Part shown: piece by piece, positions 35,439-44,708 of the stretch
Position numbering within the stretch: the stretch's first letter is position 1
Layout of the letters: every line of letters starts with the position of its first letter
DNA from: an uncultured Mesonia sp.
Lineage (GTDB): Bacteria > Bacteroidota > Bacteroidia > Flavobacteriales > Flavobacteriaceae
Direction of reading: 5' to 3'
Assembly: GCA_958296185.1 (NCBI GenBank)
Contig: CATQIB010000001.1
Coordinates: 49,379 to 113,378 of the forward strand
Length of the DNA: 64,000 nucleotides
Notes under the pieces: model-generated
Database searches by the model: none
What the model was told of the DNA's origin: nothing
Seen by the model: only the letters and a program-made list of their open reading frames with translations
Program-made: the position numbers and the translations under genes

Positions 35439-38402
35439 ATGAAATTTTATTACACCCCCATTTATGGGTGCAGACTACTTTTGGCCATACTTTTCTTTTT
35501 ATCAGGAAAAGTATGGTCCCAACAAGAATATTCGCTTACAGGTAGTGTTACAGACACTACAGGATTAGCCATTCCTGGCGTACACGTACAACGCTTAGGA
35601 ACCTCAACGGGGAGCACCACAGATTTTGAAGGCAAGTTTAGCATAATGGTAAGCGCTACAGACAGCTTAAAGCTGACCTATTTAGGCTTTAAAACTAGAG
35701 TTCTCCCCGTTAATAATCGTACCCATATTAAGGTACAACTCTATCCTAATGAAGAAACTTTACAAGAGGTTGTCATCAATGCAGGCTATTATACCACCAC
35801 CGAGAGAGAACGTACAGGAAGTATCGCAAAAGTTACTGCAAAAGAAATTGAACTGCAGCCTGTAGTTAGTCCGTTGCAAGCCTTACAAGGTCGAATGGCA
35901 GGGGTAGAAGTAAGCCCAAGAAGTGATCTTCCTGGTGCTGCATCTAAAGTACAAATTCGTGGGCAAAATAGTTTGCGACAAAATGGTAATTTTCCTCTTT
36001 ATATTATTGATGGGATGCCATTTAACTCGACACCTTTAGAAACTAATAGTACCTTAAAGTTTACGGGTATTGACCCCTTGAATACAATGAACCCAGCCGA
36101 TATAGAAAGTATAGAAGTGTTAAAAGGTGCTGATGCTACGGCCATATACGGTTCAAGAGGTGCAAATGGGGTTATTTTAATAACCACCAAAAAAGGAACG
36201 CCAGGTGAAACGATGGTACAAGCACGAGTAAGCTCTGGATTTTCTGAAGTCCCTAACCGAATTGAATTGCTTAATACCGCAGAATATTTGAAAATACGCC
36301 AAAAAGCATTTGAAAACGATGGTATAGTACCTACCGAAAATAATGCTTATGATTTGTTGGTATGGGATCAAAACAGAGAAACCGACTGGCAAGAAAGGTT
36401 TTTTGGTAACCAAGCAGATTTTACCCAAGCCAACCTATCAATCTCAGGAGGAGGGACAACTAGTCGCTACCGTGTTAATGGCTCTTATTTAAACCAAGGG
36501 AGTATTTATCCTGGCGGTGCCAACTACCAAAAAGCCACAGGTAGTGCTCAATTCAATCATTTAAGTAAAGATGATAAACTTTCATTAGATATGGCGTTTA
36601 GTTATGGCGTAGATAATAATCAAACAATTGGTATAAGTGCTATAAATCGTCAAGTGTTCGACTTAGCACCTAACTCCCCAAAAATTTTTAATCTAGACGG
36701 TAGTTTACATTGGGAAGAATGGAGTAAAGTAGGTAAGGAAAATCCATTTCAAGGTTATTTAAATACCAGTGATATTAAAATAAATAATTCACTTGCTAAC
36801 CTAAACCTAAGTTATAGGTTGCTGAAAGGATTAAATTTTTCCGGTAATTTTGGTTATACTCGTGTTAATACTAGTGAATTAACTAAACGCCCAAAAGAGT
36901 CCTATAATCCTTTATACAGGGAATTTATAGACCATGAATCTGCTCATTTACAAGGTGAAAGTGCCTCCTGGGTTATCGAACCTCAACTTTCTTATCAAAA
37001 GAATAAAAATAAATTTGGAATTAAAGCATTACTGGGGGCTACACTACAAGAGCAAATAAACCGTCAAGATGGAGTTACTGGCACTGGCTATGCTACTCGC
37101 TCGATGATCGGGAATCTATCCGCAGCCACAAATTTAACTAGGGGGCTTCATCGAGAAACCAAGTACCGTTACTTGGCATTCTTTAGTCGATTGGGTATAG
37201 ATTGGGATAAAAAAATTTTTATAAACCTCACCGGTAGAAGAGACGGTTCGTCTCGTTTTGGCCCCGATAAACGTTTTGCTAATTTTGGTGCCATAGGAGC
37301 AGCTTGGATTTTCACAGAAGAAAACTGGGTTTCAAAACAAGTACCTTGGCTATCTTTCGGTAAACTACGAGGTAGTTATGGAAGTACCGGAAACGATCAG
37401 ATTGGGGATTATGGTTATTTAGACGCCTATGAAGCCACTCAGGGGCCTGGAGGCCTTTATCCTACCCGTTTAGCCAATCCGTCTTATTCCTGGGAGGTCA
37501 ATAAAAAATTAGAAACAGCGCTTCAGTTAGGTTTTTTAAAAGATCGTTTACAACTCAATGTCAGTTATTATAAAAATCGTTCCTCTAACCAATTGGTGGG
37601 CTATAGTTTGCCTAGTATTACAGGGTTTACTTCTGTACAGGCCAACTTACCTGCTACGGTTGAAAATAGAGGTTGGGAAATAGAAGCACACGCTAAAATT
37701 ATCAACACAAGTGACTGGAAATGGCATAGCTCTTTAAATTTTACCCTGCCTAAAAATGAGTTGGTAAGCTATCCCAATTTAGAACAGTCTCCTTATGCCA
37801 ATAGTTACCGGATTGGGAAACCATTAAATATAGAATTGTTATATCGTTATGAGGGCATTGATCCAAACACAGGTTTTTATCAAATTGCCGATGTTAATGA
37901 AGATGGAAGGCTAGATTACGAAGATAGAGTAATCACAAAAGATAGAAACTCCGAGTTATTTGGAGGATGGCAAAACAGCTTACAATTCAAAAATTTCAAC
38001 CTTCAATTTTTATTTCAATTTGCAAAAAAAGAAGGGGAGTTTGCATTAATTGATGCAGGCCGTGTTGGTGCCCTTCGGCAAGAAGATTATATTGGTTTAG
38101 AGGGTGATAAGTTTCAAACCATATCTACGCAACTCGATGCGATAAGAGGCTATAGTAATTTAATGCAAACCTCTTTCCCTTATACCGATGCTTCATTTAT
38201 ACGTCTTAAATCCTTAGCGTTAGGCTACTCAATTTCTAATAAGCCTCTTCAAAAAATTGGAATAAGGAGCTTTAAGTTATTTGTACAAGGTCAAAACCTT
38301 TTTACTCTTACCCGTTATCGTGGTATGGATCCTGCTATTGGAACAGGTTCTACATTTGGTGTCTTGCGTACACTTACGACCGGCATAGAAATTAACCTTT
38401 AA
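35439..38402 (+). CDS. SusC/RagA-family TonB-dependent outer-membrane transporter
   Basis: After the signal peptide (ending KVWSQ near residue 28), a carboxypeptidase-D-like beta-sandwich (about 30-110, SLTGSVTDTTGLAIPGVHV) is followed by EVVINAGYYTTTERERTG and the TonB plug (about 125-230, ALQGRMAGVEV, IRGQNSLRQ, IEVLKGADATAIYGSRGANG). The C-terminal 750 residues form the 22-strand barrel, ending GIEINL. The 987 residues are typical. It forms an operon with SusD (10 bp downstream) and an M16 protease. The INAGYY-TERERTG region is one I associate with SusC proteins beside M16/MauE/DUF6520 genes rather than glycan loci, which suggests a peptide-like substrate; this is inference. Confidence 0.93.
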   Translation: MKFYYTPIYGCRLLLAILFFLSGKVWSQQEYSLTGSVTDTTGLAIPGVHVQRLGTSTGSTTDFEGKFSIMVSATDSLKLTYLGFKTRVLPVNNRTHIKVQLYPNEETLQEVVINAGYYTTTERERTGSIAKVTAKEIELQPVVSPLQALQGRMAGVEVSPRSDLPGAASKVQIRGQNSLRQNGNFPLYIIDGMPFNSTPLETNSTLKFTGIDPLNTMNPADIESIEVLKGADATAIYGSRGANGVILITTKKGTPGETMVQARVSSGFSEVPNRIELLNTAEYLKIRQKAFENDGIVPTENNAYDLLVWDQNRETDWQERFFGNQADFTQANLSISGGGTTSRYRVNGSYLNQGSIYPGGANYQKATGSAQFNHLSKDDKLSLDMAFSYGVDNNQTIGISAINRQVFDLAPNSPKIFNLDGSLHWEEWSKVGKENPFQGYLNTSDIKINNSLANLNLSYRLLKGLNFSGNFGYTRVNTSELTKRPKESYNPLYREFIDHESAHLQGESASWVIEPQLSYQKNKNKFGIKALLGATLQEQINRQDGVTGTGYATRSMIGNLSAATNLTRGLHRETKYRYLAFFSRLGIDWDKKIFINLTGRRDGSSRFGPDKRFANFGAIGAAWIFTEENWVSKQVPWLSFGKLRGSYGSTGNDQIGDYGYLDAYEATQGPGGLYPTRLANPSYSWEVNKKLETALQLGFLKDRLQLNVSYYKNRSSNQLVGYSLPSITGFTSVQANLPATVENRGWEIEAHAKIINTSDWKWHSSLNFTLPKNELVSYPNLEQSPYANSYRIGKPLNIELLYRYEGIDPNTGFYQIADVNEDGRLDYEDRVITKDRNSELFGGWQNSLQFKNFNLQFLFQFAKKEGEFALIDAGRVGALRQEDYIGLEGDKFQTISTQLDAIRGYSNLMQTSFPYTDASFIRLKSLALGYSISNKPLQKIGIRSFKLFVQGQNLFTLTRYRGMDPAIGTGSTFGVLRTLTTGIEINL

Positions 38403-38412
38403 ACATTAAATT

Positions 38413-39789
38413 ATGAAACTATATAACAAAATAAGTGTTTTACTTATTCTCTGCTTTTTAACTTCATGTGAAGATTTCGTCGAAGTAGATACTCCCAACC
38501 ACCAATTACCTGTTACTATGGTATTCGAAAATCAGGAAACCGCGCGTAGTGCTATGTTGGGCATCTATTATCAGCTTTTTAGAAGTGTAGATTTTAGCAA
38601 TGGTCACAGCAGTAGTGTTACTGCCTTAGCGGGTCTCAGCGCGGGCACCTTAGCTCCTCTAGATGCTACCAACACTGTTTATACAGAGTTTATGCAGCAC
38701 GAAGTATTACCTCAAAATCCTAATAATTTAAAATTATGGTCTAGCGCCTACCAAACCGTTTATATGGTCAATTCATTTTTGGAAGGACTCGAAGCAGCAG
38801 ACAGCCTGCCCGAAGAATTAACTAACCAATTAAGGGGAGAAGCCTTGTTTGTTAGAGGGTTTACCTACTTTTACTTAAGACAGCTATATGGGAAAGCACC
38901 TTTAATTGTTACAAGTGATTACCGTATAAATGCTTCGGCCACCTCTAATACACCAGAAGAAATACTCACTCAAATTCTAGCCGATTTAAAAATAGCAGAG
39001 AGTCTTCTTTCCGATGCTTACTCTCACCAAGAGCGTACCTATGTAAATCGATATGTAGTAAAAGCCTTATTGGCACGTATAGCCCTCTATGAAGAAAACT
39101 GGGAGCTTGCCTTGCAATACAGTAGCGAAGTAATCGCACATACTGCGCTTTACAATTTAGAAGCAAGCTTAAACGACGTGTTTTTGGCCAATAGCCAGGA
39201 AGCCATTTGGCAAATTTCACCATTAGGAGGAGGTAATAGCACTACCAATACCCACGAATGGACAATTTTTTCGTCTACATTTCCTCGATTACGATTAACA
39301 ACTGGTTTTGAAAATAATTTTGAAACAGGAGATTTGCGTAAAGAGTACTGGATAGAGCAGCCAGAAAATTCAACCTATCGTCCTTTTAAATACAAAGCAG
39401 GTAATACAGGTAGTGCTATTACAGAATATTCTATGGTACTTCGTTTAGCAGAGCAGTATTTTATACGAGCAGAGGCACAAGCACAACTAGGCAATATGCC
39501 AGCTGCGATAGCCGATTTAGATCACATTAGAGCAAGAGCAGGGGTTTCTCTAATAGCACAAACACAGCCTAGTATTACTAAGGAAGATTTTTTAATACTG
39601 CTATTAGAAGAGCGCCACAGAGAACTCTTTGCCGAATGGGGGCATCGTTGGTTAGACTTGCGACGTACCCAGAGAGCAGCCGCAACTTTTGGCGATAGTC
39701 CGTTTTGGGAACCTACAGATGAACTGTACCCCATACCAGAGGAAGAACGTATAAAAAACCCCAACTTAACCCAAAACCCTGGTTACTAA
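38413..39789 (+). CDS. RagB/SusD-family surface lipoprotein
   Basis: The lipoprotein signal LLILCFLTSCEDF has its lipobox at about residues 16-19. The mature protein contains SusD helical TPR-like repeats (ALFVRGFTYFYLRQLYGKAP, LRLAEQYFIRAEAQAQLGN) and ends with the characteristic RHRELFAEWGHRWLDLRRT and LYPIPEEERIKNPNLTQNPG. SusD caps the SusC barrel and captures substrate. The 458 residues are at the short end of the family. The stop overlaps the M16 gene start by one base. Confidence 0.93.
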   Translation: MKLYNKISVLLILCFLTSCEDFVEVDTPNHQLPVTMVFENQETARSAMLGIYYQLFRSVDFSNGHSSSVTALAGLSAGTLAPLDATNTVYTEFMQHEVLPQNPNNLKLWSSAYQTVYMVNSFLEGLEAADSLPEELTNQLRGEALFVRGFTYFYLRQLYGKAPLIVTSDYRINASATSNTPEEILTQILADLKIAESLLSDAYSHQERTYVNRYVVKALLARIALYEENWELALQYSSEVIAHTALYNLEASLNDVFLANSQEAIWQISPLGGGNSTTNTHEWTIFSSTFPRLRLTTGFENNFETGDLRKEYWIEQPENSTYRPFKYKAGNTGSAITEYSMVLRLAEQYFIRAEAQAQLGNMPAAIADLDHIRARAGVSLIAQTQPSITKEDFLILLLEERHRELFAEWGHRWLDLRRTQRAAATFGDSPFWEPTDELYPIPEEERIKNPNLTQNPGY

Positions 39790-42644
39790 TGAAAATAAAA
39801 CATAACCACCTAAAAAGCTTTTGCTTCATACTTCTAGCAGTTTTATATTTTGCTAGTTATGGTCAAGCTCCAGCAACTATAAAAGACTTATCTTTAGATC
39901 CAAGCATTATACACGGGCAACTCTCTAATGGCTTAACCTATTACATTAAGCCTTTAAAAGAAAGTACATCTGATGTTAAAATGAGTTTATGGGTAAAAGC
40001 AGGAATAATGCAACAAGGAGTAAACCAACCTGATCTCGCTCATTTTTTAGAGCATATGGCCTTTAAATCCAGCACCCATTTTCCTGAAGGATTAAAAGTA
40101 GATAGTTTACGTTTAACCAAAGCAGGCATCCGAAATTTAAGGGATGTTAACGCAGCCAGCGGGTATTACAGCACTAATTACCAATTCCCCGTCGCATCGA
40201 GCAATCCCGAAGGAATCCACACGGCTTTATTATGGTTTAAAGATATTGCACATGGCTTAAAACTTACCGATGAAGATATTGAGAATGAACGGGGGGTATT
40301 GCTACAAGAATTTAATACACGGGTGCAAAATTTGGCTGCGCATCGGGCCAAATCAAAGATGCTGCAACACGTTAATCCCTGTTTTTCCTCTTCAGAAAAT
40401 TTCTTCGACTACAATGCCCATTTTCCTGCAACAGAATTACGGGAGTTTTATGCCACTTGGTACCGTCCTGATTTGATGGCAATAGGTGTGGTGGGAAATA
40501 TAGAAAATTCTGAAGAGCTCAAGGCAAAAATCGAACGAATGTTTGGAGGTATCCCCATGCCTAAAAACCCAAAACCACTCCCTGAATGTGAGTTGACGGG
40601 GCAACCCACCTCTTGGGTTAACATCACTCAAGGAGAAAAAGAGATTACACAAGTCAAAAACAACCGAAATCGATTATATTTAGGTTTTAGAGATTCATCT
40701 ACCCAAGAAAAAATACATCGTCTTGAAGGACTAAAACAACTTTTCCTTTGGCAATCCACGACACAACTTTTGCAAAACCGCTTGAATAAATTACAGCAGT
40801 CTTATGACATTCATTTTAATTTTTTAAATAAGCACACCTACCGGTCACAAGTCGTTATGAGTTTTAAAGCGCATAATGTTTTGATTGATTTTGAAGTAGG
40901 ATACGGGGAAAAAGCTTTAGAGACCTTTATAAGTTATTTACATCAATTGAAAGAATTCGGAGTGCATCCAGAGGAATGGTCAGAAGTGGTAAAAAATCAA
41001 AATCTTATTCTTGATTCCCAAGACACCACTAGTACGAACTATTGGTCGCAAGAAATTTACCGGCATTATGTAACAGGAGAAGCCTTACCTGCCCAGAAAA
41101 AAACTTTATTAAAACAATGGTGGAATGAGATGAGTGTCACCCAATTCAATCAAGAACTTAAAAAATTAATCCAATTGGTACCAGAAGACATAGCCGTGAT
41201 TGCCACAAAAGGAAGTGAAGCGGCCAATTATACGGAAGTGCAGGTAAGAAATCTAATTGATAAAACGCTTCAAAAGCCTGTCAAACCTTACCTGCCAGAA
41301 AAATGGAACCAGTCTTTGTTGAGCAGCGAGATGATCGCCTCTTTGACGTCTCAAAAAATCAAAGCGAAAGGAACGACCAAAAGTGGTGGTAAACGATTTT
41401 CCTTAAAGAATGGCGCACAATTGATTTTCCATAAAGATACCACTGCCCGTTATAAAAACGGTAAAGTAGAAATTATGGGTTTTAATCCGTGGGGTAGTCA
41501 TTGTTTTCCATACCCCGTTAACTATGCCGCACAAAATGCGGCAAATATAGTACTTCAATCGGGCATGAGTGCTTGGGATAAATTTGATCTCGAACAATTT
41601 ATGGAACAGCAGCCCCAACCCTTTACCATCGCACCCTATATCGAAGCGGAGGAATCAGGTATTGCAGGTAAAGCTTCGATAGAAACTTTAGAAAAATGGT
41701 TTCAAATGATGTATCTTTATATGACTCAACCCCGTTATGACACCAAGGCATTTCATTATTGGAAACGGCAGAAAAAGATAGTATATTTTCAATCTCCCTA
41801 TGACGTCTCTTTTTTAAACTTTAAAAATCGGGTAGATGAACTTATGGGTCGAAATACTTATGCGAATGTAGGAGAACAATTATGGACCGGTGTTAAAAAG
41901 ACAGATTTAGACACCGCCTACCGAAGCTATCAGCAGCTCTTCGGGCAGACCCATGATTTTACTTTTGTGGTGAGGGGAAATATAGAAGAGTCTGCGTTAC
42001 TTTCCCTAGCTCAAAAATATATAGGTAACCTACCGCAGAGTAATTCTAAATTTAAATGCCAACCTAGGCTAAAGCAAAAAAACAAAGCACAAAAGCACCC
42101 TGTACTCAATAATATAGGCGACACGATAATTAATTCAGAGAAGACTCAATATTTAATACGTTATATATTGACCGATATTCCACCAAATAGCCAAGAGTAT
42201 TTAGGCTTACAGATGCTTAGCCGAATATTAGGGGAACGTCTCATGAACTTGCGCTACGAGGAGAATTTTTCTATCTATGGGGTGAATGCTAGTTTTAACC
42301 CGCCATCTAAATCCCATGCCTATGATTTTTCATTTCATATGGGCTGTAAGGCCAAAGAACTGCCATTGATACGAAAAGAAGCAAAAAAAATAATAGAGAA
42401 TATAAAATTGGGAAATATAGATAAAGAGGAGTTTAAAGCTGCCCAATCCTATGTCATAAGTTTGGCTTCAGGCTCCCTGTCAACCCAAAATCGACTCTTA
42501 GCTTATTATAAAGGGCATAGCCCTTGGGTTAACTTAGAAAGCATAAAATTAACTGTAAACGCTATTACTCCAAAATTACTTAAAAACCTAGCAAAACGAT
42601 ATATAAGGGACGAATGCCTGTACGAATTTGCAACTTATGAGTAG
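39789..42644 (+). CDS. M16-family zinc metallopeptidase, secreted
   Basis: The 951-residue protein has a signal peptide (ending ASYGQA near 27) and two M16 halves. The inverted zinc motif HFLEH is at residues 85-89 and the third ligand lies in ENERGVLLQEF at about 165-175, so the N-terminal half is catalytically competent. The C-terminal half is the inactive lobe. Such clamshell peptidases cut short peptides or presequences. Translational coupling to SusD (1-bp overlap) suggests that it processes what SusCD moves, or matures a peptide exported from the neighbouring DUF6520 gene. Substrate unknown. Confidence 0.9.
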   Translation: MKIKHNHLKSFCFILLAVLYFASYGQAPATIKDLSLDPSIIHGQLSNGLTYYIKPLKESTSDVKMSLWVKAGIMQQGVNQPDLAHFLEHMAFKSSTHFPEGLKVDSLRLTKAGIRNLRDVNAASGYYSTNYQFPVASSNPEGIHTALLWFKDIAHGLKLTDEDIENERGVLLQEFNTRVQNLAAHRAKSKMLQHVNPCFSSSENFFDYNAHFPATELREFYATWYRPDLMAIGVVGNIENSEELKAKIERMFGGIPMPKNPKPLPECELTGQPTSWVNITQGEKEITQVKNNRNRLYLGFRDSSTQEKIHRLEGLKQLFLWQSTTQLLQNRLNKLQQSYDIHFNFLNKHTYRSQVVMSFKAHNVLIDFEVGYGEKALETFISYLHQLKEFGVHPEEWSEVVKNQNLILDSQDTTSTNYWSQEIYRHYVTGEALPAQKKTLLKQWWNEMSVTQFNQELKKLIQLVPEDIAVIATKGSEAANYTEVQVRNLIDKTLQKPVKPYLPEKWNQSLLSSEMIASLTSQKIKAKGTTKSGGKRFSLKNGAQLIFHKDTTARYKNGKVEIMGFNPWGSHCFPYPVNYAAQNAANIVLQSGMSAWDKFDLEQFMEQQPQPFTIAPYIEAEESGIAGKASIETLEKWFQMMYLYMTQPRYDTKAFHYWKRQKKIVYFQSPYDVSFLNFKNRVDELMGRNTYANVGEQLWTGVKKTDLDTAYRSYQQLFGQTHDFTFVVRGNIEESALLSLAQKYIGNLPQSNSKFKCQPRLKQKNKAQKHPVLNNIGDTIINSEKTQYLIRYILTDIPPNSQEYLGLQMLSRILGERLMNLRYEENFSIYGVNASFNPPSKSHAYDFSFHMGCKAKELPLIRKEAKKIIENIKLGNIDKEEFKAAQSYVISLASGSLSTQNRLLAYYKGHSPWVNLESIKLTVNAITPKLLKNLAKRYIRDECLYEFATYE

Positions 42645-42691
42645 GAATAGCTCAAACTTTAAAAAACATACTAACAAATTGAAAAAAAATA

Positions 42692-42723
42692 AGAAACCGG
42701 ACTATCGCCCGGTTTCTATTTTT
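42692..42723. terminator. bidirectional terminator
   Basis: AGAAACCGG pairs with CCGGTTTCT around an 8-nt loop, with A-rich sequence on the left and a T tract on the right. It separates the convergent M16 and DUF6520 genes and could stop transcription in both directions. Confidence 0.8.
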
Positions 42724-42728
42724 AAAGA

Positions 42729-43004
42729 TTAATCTAAAGTAACTTCTCCTACCACTTTCCCACTACCAATTTTGGGGTCAGAGAAACTTTGTGAATCATA
42801 AATTGGATAGTTTGTGCCATCGGGCAGTACACGTACCAAACAGCTTTGGTCTTGATTAACACAACTCATCTCAGGGATGGCATGCCAACTTCCATTTTTG
42901 AAGATAAAATCTTCGCTTGGATTTGCTTCTGTATCGGCCGTTGTAAAGGCCATCGCTGTAGAAAACACTACAGCCAACATCGGAATTAAAAATTGCTTTT
43001 TCAT
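42729..43004 (-). CDS. DUF6520-family small secreted peptide
   Basis: The 91-residue protein starts with a signal sequence (MKKQFLIPMLAVVFSTAMAF), then a mature part with one cysteine pair (PEMSCVNQDQSC) and ends GSGKVVGEVTLD. The pattern fits the DUF6520 family: short exported peptides of unknown role that occur beside MauE-like proteins in Bacteroidota. It lies 29 bp downstream of the MauE-like gene in the same direction and is convergent with the SusCD-M16 operon. The disulfide pair and redox neighbour suggest oxidative folding in the periplasm. Confidence 0.75.
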   Translation of the reverse strand: MKKQFLIPMLAVVFSTAMAFTTADTEANPSEDFIFKNGSWHAIPEMSCVNQDQSCLVRVLPDGTNYPIYDSQSFSDPKIGSGKVVGEVTLD

Positions 43005-43033
43005 ATTAAAAGAATTTAAGTGAATATTAATGT

Positions 43034-43495
43034 CTACTCTGTTTTGCCAGGTTTTCGATCTACACCCTGTTTACTGCGCAGTAAAAAAAAGTTATATATA
43101 TTAAAGATTACGAGAACTATATAAACCAAGCTAGCATAAAAATGCACTTCCCAACTCAAAAACGGAAACAGACTCTTACAAGTGCAGGCTATGCTTTCTT
43201 GTACATACACCAAATGCCAAAGTAAAGAGGTGTAAAAGAGCATGAGTAAAAGCGCCAATGCATAGAGCCAAAAAGAGCTATAGAAACATAAAGCTATACC
43301 CAGTAAGAGCTCTAAAAAAGCCAATGACCAACTCAATAGGCTTAGGCCGGTAGTAAAGCCTAAAAACTCTGCATCTGCCAAACTACGTACAAATACATCT
43401 ATGCCCCGGAGCTTTACTATTCCAGCATAAATCAAAATCCCTCCCAAGATTAAGTGATTCAGACCGTTTAAAATAGATATACGATAAGGGCGCAT
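43034..43495 (-). CDS. MauE/DoxX-like redox-associated membrane protein
   Basis: The 153-residue protein has four hydrophobic helices (LILGGILIYAGIVKLRGID, LLSWSLAFLELLLGIALCF, LALLLMLFYTSLLWHLV, FYASLVYIVLVIFNIYNFF). A periplasmic-side cysteine pair ACTC sits before the last helix. This is the MauE layout, associated with disulfide formation or electron supply for exported proteins. With the cysteine-containing DUF6520 gene downstream, a role in maturing that peptide is a reasonable inference. It ends with a basic cytoplasmic tail. Confidence 0.8.
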   Translation of the reverse strand: MRPYRISILNGLNHLILGGILIYAGIVKLRGIDVFVRSLADAEFLGFTTGLSLLSWSLAFLELLLGIALCFYSSFWLYALALLLMLFYTSLLWHLVYVQESIACTCKSLFPFLSWEVHFYASLVYIVLVIFNIYNFFLLRSKQGVDRKPGKTE

Positions 43496-43554
43496 AATGC
43501 TCGATTTTTAAGTGAACAACTAATTTACAGCCTAAACCTAGAAGTGGGGTAGTG

Positions 43555-43791
43555 TTTTGAATTACTATAGGTAGTTGAAAAATACACTGCTGGCCATTTA
43601 AAGCCTTAAAAGCCTATGCCAAGCCGCGTTTTACCTAAGAGATACGGCATAGCTACCTCGGAGCTTCCTCGTAACTCCTTCGATAAAACTTCGATAAATC
43701 CTTATATTACGAGGAAGCAACGAAGAAGTATCGAAGGAGTTACGAACTAGGTACACTTTTGAACTACTTTTTGTAGTTGAAAAATCTACTG
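43555..43791. repeat. direct repeats flanking interleaved inverted repeats
   Basis: Two 35-bp direct repeats (43555-43589 and 43757-43791, about 29 of 35 positions equal, each with GTAGTTGAAAAAT) flank a compact structure. One inverted repeat is CTTCCTCGTAA (43664-43674) with TTACGAGGAAG (43707-43717). A second is the perfect 17-bp TCGTAACTCCTTCGATA (43669-43685) with its complement at 43729-43745. The two stems share bases and so are mutually exclusive. This region accounts for most of the 347-bp gap; no gene was seen in it. Confidence 0.6.
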
Positions 43792-43842
43792 TTTTAGCTA
43801 TTAGTGAGGCTAACTTTATATCGAGATCAAAAACAAAAGAAA

Positions 43843-44484
43843 ATGGCAAGAATTACCGAAAATACATTGGGACGCTTATCGGGTAAGGTGGGTGGTTTGG
43901 TTTTTAAGCAAAGTGAGTTTGGCGACTACGTAAGTGCTATGCCTAGCGCTACCCAACATAAGCCCAGTTTAGCCCAGCGTCGGCAACGGAATCGCATGCG
44001 TTTGTGTATGGATTTTATTAAAGGTGTAGGGCATATCATCCAGCACGTTTATTTACCCACGGCTAGCACAAGAACACGGCACAATCAGCTAAAATCACAC
44101 CTGCTTAAAAATGCGATGCAAAGTACGGGTAAGGGCTTATCTTTAATTTATTCTCAAGTAATGCTGAGTAGAGGAGATTTGCGGCCATTAATGCTAAAGC
44201 AGTTAGAAAATTTGGGAGCAGGGGAGTATGGTTTAAAATTTGACCCCCAATTGAATCAAGCCATGACCCACGCAGACGATCAGGTGTTTTTGGTGCTTTA
44301 CCGTCCTGCACAACCACAATTTCATTGGAGTCCGTTGCTGGGCTACCGCACGGCAGCTAGCATCCGCTTTTGTACTCCAAAGGTGTGGCCAAGTGGAGAA
44401 CCCTTACACGCCTGGGTAGGTTTTTTTAATCCAACTCTTAGCGAAGCCTCTATTAGCACCTATTTAGGCGAAATAGTTAGTTAA
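43843..44484 (+). CDS. DUF6266-family protein
   Basis: The start was moved to ATG 43843, whose product begins MARITENTLGRLSGKVGGLV, the typical DUF6266 opening, giving 213 residues. Further family features are AQRRQRNRMRLCMDFIKGVG and a C-terminal beta-rich half (DDQVFLVLYRPAQPQF, AWVGFFNPTLSEASISTYLG). There is no signal peptide or membrane helix. The function of DUF6266 is unknown. It stands alone between the repeat cluster and RHS cassette 3. The gene looks richer in G and C than its neighbours. Confidence 0.75.
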   Translation: MARITENTLGRLSGKVGGLVFKQSEFGDYVSAMPSATQHKPSLAQRRQRNRMRLCMDFIKGVGHIIQHVYLPTASTRTRHNQLKSHLLKNAMQSTGKGLSLIYSQVMLSRGDLRPLMLKQLENLGAGEYGLKFDPQLNQAMTHADDQVFLVLYRPAQPQFHWSPLLGYRTAASIRFCTPKVWPSGEPLHAWVGFFNPTLSEASISTYLGEIVS

Positions 44485-44708
44485 TATGATAGAGACGATT
44501 AGCAGTTGCGTTTCTCTGGGATTATTTGGGATATTCTAAATCTTCTGTTTGCTTAAAAATGCCCTTAGAGCACTACAAACTAATTTTTTTTAGTTGTATG
44601 TTTTTCAATTTGTAAATAGATAAAAAAATATTTTCATCTGTATTATTTTTAGTAAGTTTTGTAGATATTATGAATATTTTATTTATTTGCAGTTAAATTT
44701 TGAAAAAA

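Noticed and set aside
35439-39789. Polysaccharide utilisation locus
   Set aside because: SusC and SusD are present, but no glycoside hydrolase, lyase, sulfatase or hybrid two-component regulator accompanies them.
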